A stretch of DNA of 64,000 bases from Steromphala cineraria. Taxonomy: Eukaryota > Mollusca > Gastropoda > Trochida > Trochidae. The notes beneath the pieces were generated by a model. It saw nothing but the letters and a program-made list of their open reading frames with translations, did not search any database and was not told where the DNA came from. Both the position numbers and the translations under genes were made by a program. The stretch covers positions 16,934,093 through 16,998,092 of the forward strand of contig OU744727.1 in NCBI GenBank assembly GCA_916613615.1, read 5' to 3'. Positions 29,701 through 41,700 of the stretch are shown here, piece after piece. Positions within the stretch are counted from its first letter, which is position 1. Every line of letters begins with the position of its first letter.

Positions 29701-32700
29701 CTATATCAACAGTCAACCTACAAAATTACTGTCAATCGATTACTTCCTAGTTGTACCTGATTGAAATTAGGTCTGATTATTGGAGTTTGAATAAGAAGGG
29801 ATATTACCATAGGTCCCAAGGCAATATACAGTTTATCACTTCATTATTATAGGTTCCTAGGCAATATACAGTTTATCACTTCATTATTATAGGTTCCTAG
29901 ACAATATACAGTTTATCACTTCATTATTATAGGTTCCTAGGCAATATACAGTTTATCACTTCATTATTATAGGTTCCTAGACAATATACAGTTTATCACT
30001 TCATTATTATAGGTCCCAAGGCAATATACAGTTTATCACTTCATTATTATAGGTTCCTAGGCAATATACAGTTTATCACTTCATTATTATAGGTTCCTAG
30101 ACAATATACAGTTTATCACTTCATTATTATAGGTTCCTAGGCAATATTCAGTTTCACTTCATTATGATCAACTTACCAATTTTCCCTCTAATCAATTAGT
30201 TCCTATTTATCAACTCATTAAAACAAATTGGCCTCTCAGCAATTATATTTATCTTCTTTTTTGATAGAAACATAAACAGTTTAATAATACCTGACTGTCC
30301 TAATCAAGTTCAATATATCATGTACGATGTCATTAGAATTTTACACAGCATTTTGGTGTTGGAGGTTAATCAAAGACAAAGGCAATGAATGTCATATTTA
30401 TTCTGAAATACATGTTAAAATAGAAAACCTATTGTATTGTAAACCTTTACTAACTAACACTACACCGTTGTATTGTGAAATTGTGAAATTTTTATATTGT
30501 TGAAGATTTGCAAAAAAGGAAATGGAAGGTTTGTAAAATGGAATACCATTCCATCACTACTATTCATATTTCCTAAAATCAAAACAATATTTCACTGTTA
30601 GCCATCATGATAATATGTTAAAGCACAGACTCCCCAAGGTTTCCTTGTTTAGCATGGCATTGTATTACAGCAGGTTTGAAAAGAATAGGGAATGGACGGA
30701 TGGTGAATGAATCTCATGCTGGTTGCAACCGGCTCCGCGACTGCAGTTTCATTCACTAGTCTGCCTCATTCATAGACAGTAAGTCGTTGCCATGGCAACC
30801 ATCTCCCTGGCTTTCCATTCACCTGTGTGTCTGAGTTGTTTGGTGCCTGCAGCCAGTGCTGGTTATTAGTATTTGACTAGCATCACAACTCCCTCCCCCA
30901 CCCCACACCCATCCCCCCCCCCCCAAACTTCCCTGGGAATGACTGGATGCAGCCAGCCCAATATAAACAGAATGGTAAATTTTGAGGTTTTGATAATGCA
31001 TGTTGTTGACAGATTGAATTTAGTCACATCGCTTTGGTTTATGGTTTAACAATATTCTGAGACATTTAATATTCGACTAGCATCACAACTCCATACACAC
31101 CCTTACAACTCCCTTACCAACTTGCAATGATGCAGCAAGCCAAATCAAAACATGGTTTGTAACTTAAGTTTTTGGGTGTTTTTACCATATTTTGTTTTGA
31201 CATTGAGGATGCCTGTGGTTGAAGAATGAAATTTAGTCATGGTTTTTATGATGTGATTTATACAACAATTTCCGACTTACATAACAGTAATTGACTAGCA
31301 CCCCCCCCCCCCCCCACAAACTTGAAATTACTGGATGCATTCAGACTTAGAATAAACATAGTAACAATTAAAAGATTTTGGGTGGTTTTCAGGATTTGTT
31401 TGAAAATTGATGAATGAGAGCTATTTATTCATTGTTGTTATGGAATTGAATTGTATTGTATTGTATTGTATTGTATTGTATTGTATTGTATTGTATTGTA
31501 TTGTCTTGTCTTGTATTGTATTGTATTGTATTGTATTGTATTGCCAACTTTGCTATAATCCTAGCATTACAACATCACCTCCCAAATTCTTTAAATGTAG
31601 AATGACCGAGAATCGATGCACTTGTCTTTTTCACAAAGGTGGGAGAATGGAACACCCTTTCCCAGAAAAGAAATTGGCAATATATTTGGAAATTATCACT
31701 GCTGCCTTTTTGCCAACCCCCTTTTCAATAAGTGAACCCCTCCCCTTCTTTTGAAAGGTGGACCAGGTGCCAAAAAATTGTGGCACCTTTCGGTAAATGA
31801 GTGAAATGACTAAAATGATTTAAGACATTAACAGTAAAATGAGCATTTATTTCCTTTTCTTAGCATTTACTCTCAAGAAAGCTAATTTGATTTTTGGAAA
31901 TTATTTGACATTTGCTTTTAACATGATCATCACACGTTACACGTCACAATCACTTTGTACAAGGCATCCATAACTGTCAAAGAAACATGTAAGTTGCTCC
32001 ATTATTATCACGAAAATGTTGACTGACCACCTTCATTTTCTCACATTGTGTCTGATCATCTGCTTTTTAAAATAACTTGACCATGGTTTTTGACGCCGTT
32101 TCTCTTCAATTCAATGAGCTCAGAAAAGTTATAAAACATTTTGATTTTGTAATCAACATGATGGAATATTGTGCAAAGTTTACCATGAAGAGAATCATAA
32201 AATATGGACCAATCAGAGACAGAGACAGAGCAATGACAGTGGTGACACATTTGCGATATAGAATTCTGGAAATGAGCGTTGCGCATGTTTACAGGAAGTG
32301 CACTTTTTGATCAACCTTGGAACGTTTTAATGTTTCATGTTTTTTTTATAAATGTTAACTGTTTGGTGAGAAATTTTGAAACATTGAAGTTAACAAAGTT
32401 ATTGAATAGTAACTACGCATTCACAATATGCGTTAAAGTAATATTTCATGTACTTTTATACTATTACAAAGTGCGATAAGGCTGTAATTGATTGTTTAAC
32501 TTGTAACAAATACGAACAAATTGTAATGGTAGGTGCCCTTTGTAATTGGTGCCCCTTCTTTCAAGAATCTCGCTGGACACAAACTATGAAAGAGCTGAAT
32601 TTGTCAATGCACTCGTCTCTTTCATAAAGGTGGGAGAATAAACACATTTTATAGAATTGGCGATGTATTTGGAAAGTAACATTGCTTCCTCTTGGATGGA

Positions 32701-35700
32701 CTGTGGTTTGAAGGTCAAAGGGAGATAATCATATCAACACACTGAATTCATGGGTAAAGGGAAATAACTCTTGAGTGAATAAGAGCATCAGAGAGAAGTC
32801 ACTTGCAGCCTTTTGGCTGCTTGTACATTTTATATTTTTGTATATTTGAAATGTGTTTGAATGCGTAGGAGGAGAGAGAAATAAATTCTTTTTATTTCAA
32901 ATTGATATATGAAAATGAAGCAGTGAAAATGTGTGCAAGAGTTTAATTTATGTGACATGCAAAATATTTACAAATGTCAAATAAAATTTAAATCTATACA
33001 ACAAAACATTAATTAATGATAGATGCCTGAGTTTATGATTTTCTTTCTCTTGTTGTATGTTGTCTTTTCTTAGTTCTGGTCTGGCAAAAAAAACCCAGAT
33101 GCACATGCGTTCCTGAATTCAATATTTGATCATTTAACAATCTCTTTGTAAAAAGGTGATGATCAGTATCATCGTTAGTTCTTAATTTAGCACCAAAATT
33201 AGTTAGCCTTACGATAAAATGGTAAGAGTGGCATGTCTGTAATGAGTATGATTTCCAGATTGATTTCTGGCTTGTAGGGGTGAAATGGTAAAAAAACATT
33301 GAAGCAGAGATGCCATGGTAAAAATTGTAGTAATTACGCCAAAAGCGTAAGGGTTGGCATCTCTGCGCCATGCCATGCCATAAGCCCATTGGGCCTTTCA
33401 GACCAGATGGGCTAAAAATGGTACATTTATAACAGAGGTATGGAGGAAGAGAATGTTGAGAAGACGACTCACCTCCATGACAGTTGCATGTAGAGCTTCA
33501 CAGTAAGAGATTCGTTTGGCCAGCATTGTTTGAGACATTTCGCATATTAGAGCGATCAGGTTGCCCATACCGTCTCCACTGTGGGCTGATGTTGGTACCA
33601 TTGATATGTATTCTTTGGGGTCCTTGTTCTCGTAGAAGACTTTTGCATTCAAACCCTGAAAACACAAGAAGAATATTGAATATAATAACAATGAATATTA
33701 ATCACCATCAACAAAAGACTCTGTATAAAAGGGTTACCCTTGTAGGCACTTTTTTTGGAGATGAACAAGGGTTTAGAGCACGGCCCCCATGGCTCTTGTT
33801 AAAGAAATGAAAATTGTGAAAAGTTTACAAATGGACACTTGATGCCATGTCATAAGACAATCGGACAGATGAGTTTAAAAAGGAAGACGTAGCAAATGGA
33901 TGGAATTAATTAATTTGTAATGACTAAAATCAATTTTTATTTTGCTAAATATTTCGGTGACATGCTGTCTCAAACCTTTATAGTTCACATCTCAACTCTC
34001 TGGTTACCACTATGTCACAGAGTAGGTCAGATCAATGTTATTATTATCATAATTTTATTATTTATTATGTGGTGGTTATTTAAAGATAAGACATGATCTG
34101 TAGACAAAATCCTGTGATCTAACATCCTTTTTGATATCAAGAATGCCCTAGGATCACATCAATGAGAAGCATTGGCTGGAAGGAAGGAGCTAATTCTTAT
34201 TTTTCTAATTCTAATTTTTATGATCATGTCATTTTCATAACTCAGAACCTCCAGACATAAATTGCTACACCACGCACCTGTTCAGCCATCTGTACAATGA
34301 CCTGGCTCATCCTCTCCTCGAACTCGCTGCGTGTGCCCGGCTGCTGCTTCTTGATCACGTTGTGCACATCGCTACCGGGGGAGGTCTTCCATTGGTACAG
34401 TCGGTCAACCTGAACACGCGGAGAGTAGTCGTGTATTTATCGGTGATATCTTAAACTTATAACAGAAAGTGTACGTCAAATGCTCAGAGTTAACTTTGAT
34501 AGGGACTTAGTTACTCCAAACATGTACACAGTTGGACACTAAAAGTAGCAGGTTCATTTTTAACTAGAAATATTGTTGAAAAAAGAAATCTTGAACTTAA
34601 AAAAAACATTCAAATCAATGACTTGCTTACCACAATAAATATCAACCTGTTTGGTCACGTTAGACAGAACTCATTTTATTCACTTGAAGTTAAGCATCAT
34701 ATGTCTCAACTTTTGGTTGTTGACGGACATATTATGAAGGACTTGATATGACCTCAAATGTGTAACAAAAAGGCCTGTGTCAATGCAATAGGCAAAGGGA
34801 GACAACTCTTTAACATTAGTGTATCAGAAAGTTAAGTAATTTCCTCACTTTATTTAAAGCTATGACGAAGGGCGTCTTCTTCTCCTTGAGCAGGTTGATA
34901 GACTCGATGGTCTGGGGTTCCAGCCCGTGCATGATGTCCACCACAAGGATAGCAATATCACAGAGAGATGAACCACGTGATCGTAAATTACTGGAAAAAA
35001 ACATTTACAATACTCTCAAGATTGTGAAATGTATCAGAACATATATCTGAAGTTACCAGAGGATGATAAACATGTTTGCTTGAACGAAAATTCAAAATAG
35101 TATACTTAAAGTATTAGATCATATAAGAACTCGCCATGAGAACTTAATGAATACCTGGCAGGTTGTGGATATTAAAATCAATAGCAATTGAAAGAAAATT
35201 ATTTAGGAACATCAGACCATAAATTTGAATTTAAGTGAGTGAGTGAGTTATTGTTTAGCGCCGCTTGGGCAATATTGCAGCCATTAGCGGCGAGAAAGTT
35301 AATGAAATTGCCTAAATATGAAAATGATTGCAAATAAATTTGAATTTAAAGAAATTCATTTAAAATATGAAGTTACAAATGCTTTTCGTGATATGGCCTG
35401 AAAGTATATCCTCCTTAATGTTAACTTTACATTTTTAAAATTACTAATTAAGATTAAACTTTGTTCAAAGCTGTAACTCAAGCAAAACCATTGTATGTTT
35501 AGATAGAAGTTTTATATGATATAACAAAGAATAATGATTATTACAGAAGAATCCTGCCAAGGTCAAATATTGGTTTAGAGTTTAGCTGATAACATTGCAA
35601 TTGTTTTTTGCAAATTATTTTCATATATGAACATACAACTACACGATTATAGCTCTTATTAATTTGATAGGGAGATAATCCATTAGAATTTTTCACAAAA

Positions 35701-38700
35701 TATATTATTCATTTCAGGAAACAACATTAATTGTAACTGAATCTTCCTTGAATATTGACTGAATACAATTGATTGTGAAACTTTTGAAAATGAAAATATA
35801 CAATGTTCATCTAATCAGGTTAATTGGTGAATAATGGTTGTGACAGTGCAAGGGAGATAATCAAAAACTTACACTTCGATGCTTCCCATTAGCAATTTCT
35901 TTCTCAAAATTTCTGAGCTTGAATAGCAATGACTCTGTTACATATTCATGATATTCCTTCAGAAACAACTACCTGCTTACCCTCATGAATGAACCTCAAA
36001 AACCAAGTCATTGTCTTTAAGGAAAAGGAATCTGATGTATTGATTGTATTTGTAGATAGCAAACTATCTCACAAGAGCACTTGTACATGTTAAATATAAC
36101 TTGTCTTGTAAGAATGAATGTTTATTGATAACAACTTCTTTATCCATAAACATAAATTCTTACTTGACTTCCAGCTTCTAAATGCCACTCGAAGAAATAA
36201 GTCGTCTTAAACTTGACAAACTCAAAACAACTTCTATTCTTGGAAGAAACAGGGTCACTGTTGAGATAACCCTTCTCCAATACAAGTAGGAAAACAGACT
36301 CAAAAGCCTTTTTGTTAAATGGTGAATGGTTTAGAGACCTTTTGTGCCAATAAAATCATCATGCTTACTAATCTCTCTAGAATCACTTTAATCTTATCCT
36401 AAATGCGTAAATCCATCAAACTATCAATCCATTACTGTAAGAAATTAACTTGAGACACAAACACATAATCCTCAGCAATTAAAGCATAAAAAGGTAAGTC
36501 AATCTCACCTGAACGACTCGTGGCCAGGTGTGTCAATAATCAGCAGACCAGGTACCTTCAGCTTGTTCTTCTGAAACTGTCAACACAGGTGCTTTAGAAT
36601 AAGATTGTTTCTGAATCCATGTAAACCCTTACAACCACTACAAGAGGGGCTCGAAGACCCATCAAACACAACAAGACGCAAGCTTCAAGAAATGAACTCA
36701 TGTAATGTTTCGGGGAGGGTTAGCCACCCCTTCATCAGGGGTCTAATTTGGTCTTATGAAAAGGGTCCCCGAAACATAACATGAGTTTATTCCTAAAGCT
36801 TGCTTCTTGTGTTTGCTTTTGGCAGGTCTCCGACCCCCTCTTAGTTTCTACTGATGCACCGTATCAGTTAGGCCCATCGGAATCATTTAGTTAATCCACA
36901 AACCTCCAAGTACAGTTTAATCCTTCAAGGCCACTGTGGAGGAGTGCCAACTCTGTTTTTGATTTCAACCACTACAAGTCAGAAGTCAGGCTCAAAAACA
37001 TATTTGTTTCTGCTTTCTTATGGGTGAAAGGGTTAAGTAATACATTAATGATACTTGATAGTCTTCTAGATAAGTTGTCTAATATTATCACCAATATAAA
37101 AGGTATTATTGTAATATTTTATTATTTTATGTTTCATTTTACAAAGACCCGGACATTAGTGTTATGTATCAAGTTGGGCCCAATTTACATAGCAACCTGA
37201 GTTTAAGGTGATCATAACTCCATGCTGTCACTGTGGTTGAAGGGCATCTTTGCAAATATAAAATAAGTTATAATCAACACAATATCCTAGGACTAAATAT
37301 CTCAATTTATTATAGCACTTTTTCTTCAAGGATGACACTGGATTTGACAGCACCACTAAACAAGCTTCTAAAATAGTGGCCTTGGGTCATTTCTTGCCAT
37401 GTTTTCATCCACAGAAGAATTTGAAATATTGTGAAAAATCTTAAATTGTTGTTTAGGGCCATTTTAGCAATATTCAAGGCATTAGTGGTTATTCAGAAAA
37501 TTACGATCCCAAAAATATTTTCAATCACATATATTGTTACCTCTTTACACATCTTGGTCTGTTCAAGAATGGCGTCACTGGGCACGTTGGTAGCACCGAT
37601 CTGCTGAGTGATACCTCCGGCTTCCCCGTCCTGAACATGCGTCCGCCGCAACTACAACCAAACATGCTAGAGTAAACATAAATCTTAAATGAATGTTTGA
37701 TAAATATTACTTATCTTTATAATTACTAAATTAATGGTAGTATTAGCAAATTTTTAAGGTAAACAAAGTGGTCTCACAAAAAGGAAATAACTGTTACAAA
37801 TGGCAACCCAATTTTATAATATTATCATTATGTATTAAAAAGAATGACAGCAACTTTAATGGTGACACAACTTCTTTATTCTTGGAAGGCGACATTTCAA
37901 TGTGGAAAGAGAAAAAAGTTGTATATAAAAATTTTGTCTTCATTCCTCATCAACTCGACTAACAAAGAAGACATGTGTATACTTGAAGAACTTAGAACAG
38001 ACAATCCAAAAGTTTATCATCACTCTTTACACTTTCAAAGATTACAAAAGCCCTGGGGATTGCTGATTGTCCTATACTTATGAACTGACCTTATCCAGGA
38101 TTTTTGTTTTGCCTGTGTCGACGTGACCAAGAACACAAACAACAGGAGCTCTCAGGTGTTCAGTTGTTCTTTTCTTCTCACTGTCCTGTTTGAATTTCTG
38201 AAGAGAAGAAATCATAATCTTTAATCAATGAAATTTCATTCCAAGATTCTTACTAAAGACTTACAAATACAAAATGTGATCTCTTTGCTTTATATGGATA
38301 GTTTGATCAAATCAGTCACAAGATTTTCATCATTTCAAAATTTTCTCATGAAATTTGATTATCATTATCATGAAAATACACTGCCTCTGTAGTTCATCAT
38401 TTATCATACAATTTGTCAAGAGGTTACCATATATGAGAATTCAAACATCACCAACACAGTAAATAACACTCCTAATCAACAAATAGTAAGGCATTTTTCT
38501 TTGAGAGAAGAAGACGAAATTAGGTCTTTAGGGTAAGGCCCATGGGCCCTTATTTGAGCACACAGTCACCAAATTACTGATTACCATCTTCAGTTGTCAA
38601 GGAGTCAGTACACAAGGTTTCTGCATTCTAGGCTTTTGTTTCTGGAGATGATTAAACTATGTTGATTGGGCATGGCACCTAGGGGCTTTAATAGGGGTCA

Positions 38701-41700
38701 CAGAGTCACTAAATATCTTAATAAAAAATTTCATCAGCTAAAGAACCTGCATGTGTACTTGGTTTCTTAAGTCAGTGGTTCTGAAGGAGTAAAAAGCCCA
38801 CAGACGGACACCATCTCATACAAAAAGCCCATCAGCTTTCAGGACTGGTGAGCTTAATATGCATACTACATGAATATCCAATGATTCCCCTCTGACAAGC
38901 TTTATGTCGAGTGACATTACCTCGATCTTATCCCGAGCCCGTTCCACTGCACTCCTCTCATCTTCTGATGATTCCTCCTCGCTGCTTGATTCTTCCTCAC
39001 TTTCTCCATCACTCTCTTCCTCACTCTCATCTTCTTCATCTTCATCTTCCTCGTTCTCTTCATCAACAGACTTTGCAGACTTCTGCGATGTTTCAGCTGG
39101 CAAAAATCAAATCATTTAATTCACAATTATTCAATTCTATATCTATCAAGCTAAATGCCTACAAAGGTGATTATTCAAAAGTTACATGCCAAGTTTTTTT
39201 CAGCCAATGAAACATGTTATATTAATAGCCTGAAGTGAAATATACCCCAGTACATTTTGAAACCAGAGGTTGACACTTTGCCGCTATGGGAGTCATGTCA
39301 TGGTTTGCTTAAATAAAGAGCAATAGGGCTACAAGGCTTTTGCCTTGATGGATATTAGGTATGGTCCTTGAAACAAATACACTGTTGAAGCAGGTAGAGA
39401 GTGAAGTTTCTTCTATCCACCTCTTAATCAACTCTCCTTAGATAGAGAGTAAATTTTAAACAAACCACTAACATCGACTTTATCCCTTCTCGATTTCCGA
39501 ACTGAGCTTGATTTTTGTCATTTTGTCAAATAAACACCATTAATTAGCCTTTTATTAAGACAGTGTTGTTATCGGTTCTGAAAAACCCAGATGGGCTAGG
39601 GGCCATAAAAAATTGCAATAAACAGACTATACAGAGTAACGCATCATTATTTCAACTGAAATACCGCCAAAAATAATTGTTTGATAACCATTGATGTGGA
39701 TATCTCTTTTACACCAAACACTTAATAGTGTTACATTGTCAAATGATTTATCTATATGAGTGGAAAACATTTTCTGAAAATTGTTATTGTTTTTTTGTGT
39801 GATATTGTTACGATAGATGTATAGATGACGAGGCAATGATTGTTTATAACGTCACAACAAGTGAGTGAGTGCGTTATTGTTTTACGCCGTTTGGGCAATA
39901 TTTCAATCATTAGCGGCGTGCGTCACAAAAAGAACCTGCGTCCAAACTGAACATATTGGAGTATCGACCTTTGACGCAGCATACAATATTGTAATCAGAC
40001 AATCACATATTCCAAAGAAAATAGTGAAATTTGTTTGTGGTTATTTACACTTTAAGCTCAAAGTAAAACTTAAATCTAGTCTTTCTACCTTTTGGCTTCT
40101 CCTCCTCCTGCTCCTCGTCCGAGACGTCCCAGGCGTCCTTGATCTCCTCCTCCTCCTCCCATGAGTCCTTCACGCCCTCCTTCTCCCCCTCCTCCGCCAC
40201 CGCCTTCTCCCCCTCCTCCGCCGCGGCCTTCTCCGGCACATCCTCGATCACCGGGGTCTTCTCCTCTGATGGAGAGGGAGTCTGCTCACTTTCAGCTGTG
40301 GAGGAGAGTTATTGATTATTTGATAATGATAACAGCTTATAGCTATCCATGACAAATCATCTTTCTATTTTAGAATTGTCAATCACTCCTACTGCCAAAA
40401 TGTCTGGTACTTAACATTTGTTCCTTTCTTCAAGGCTGAACTACCGCAAGCAGTAGCTATGAAGGAGAGGTTTTGATTATTTAATAATGACAAGGCAAAA
40501 GTGAGCGCAGCTCACATACCCCCGCCTGTAGTTTGACCGCCTTTCTTTGACGAAAATAGTGTCATATGTTCTGATAAGTCCTAGGATTGTTACCGTATTT
40601 TTCCATCAGATGATATAGAAAATAACATTAAAATTTAATTTGTCTGAATATCTTGAACTGGTATAACTATCACAATAAATGTTTTTCAACAAACTCTCAC
40701 CTTCCATTCAGTTCCATGTAGGTCAATTTATATTCCAATATATGTATTCTTTGCAGTGGTATCAACATTCCAATATATGTATTCTTTGCAGTGGTAACAA
40801 CATCAGTCATGTTCTATGTTCATACAGTGTTCATATGAGTATCACAAAAGGTCACAATCCCTTTCTTTTGGTTACTTCCCAAAAGATAACTTGAAGGCAA
40901 AACAGTCACATTTACAATGTTAAAACGGTATGTGTTTGTCATTAGGAAATATATTTACAAGCTTGATCCTCAACCTACTGTTTTCGGACTGTTTTGGGTT
41001 CAAAATTTCAAAAATTATTTGAACTTTGGAATTAAAACCCCAAAAAGGCAAAACAGCATCATAAAGGTTACTGCCATATCAAGTTTGAAAATTCCAAGTG
41101 GTATAGTTGTTAAATTATGATCCGGAAACGACACAAAGTCCGAATATCTGACGGTTTTTGGTCAAAATTTCAAAAATTATTTGAACGTTGGAAGTGAAAC
41201 ACACAGCATCATGTAGGCTACTGCCATACCAAATTTGAAGATTCCAAGTGGTATAGTTTTTTAATTATGCTCCGGAAACGAGACAAAGTCCAGAAATCGG
41301 ATGGTTTTGGGTCAAAATTTCAAAAATTATTTGAACCATTGAGATGAAACCCCTAAAAGGCACAACAACATCATATAGGCTACTGCCATACCAAATTTGA
41401 AGTTTCCAAGTGGTATAGTTTTAGAGTAATGCTCCGGAAACGAGACAAAGTCCAGAAATCGGACGGTTTTTGGTCAAAATTTCAAAAATTATTTGAACCA
41501 TTGAGATGAAACCCCTTAAAGGCACAACAACATCATATAGGCTACTACCATACCAAATTTGAAGTTTGTAAGTGGTATTGTTTTAGAGTAATGCTCCGGA
41601 AACAATTTCGGACGGACGCACACACGGACTGACGGACGGACACGCGGAGCGCTATATATATATATACCCCCGACTACGTCGTAGCGGGGGTATAATAACA

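Larger units (their letters stand above)
20058..33472. other. eIF5B intron 18 (13.4 kb), repeat-rich
   Basis: The longest intron. It contains a 15-bp minisatellite, a 208-bp duplication, TAGATCTTGGGTA-type degenerate repeats, a pearl/HINE element with six core units, a 40-bp satellite, three ~200-bp C-tract repeats and a (TTGTA)n array. The stretches 24.0-26.7 kb and 27.3-28.2 kb look like ordinary AT-rich intron. I found no exon on either strand. Confidence 0.65.

Noticed and set aside
29811..30165. CRISPR-like regular repeats
   Set aside because: The whole 40-bp unit repeats with no unique spacers, in a eukaryotic intron.
31407..31754. 115-codon frame with repeated [10 protein letters not shown]
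   Set aside because: Generated by the (TTGTA)n microsatellite.
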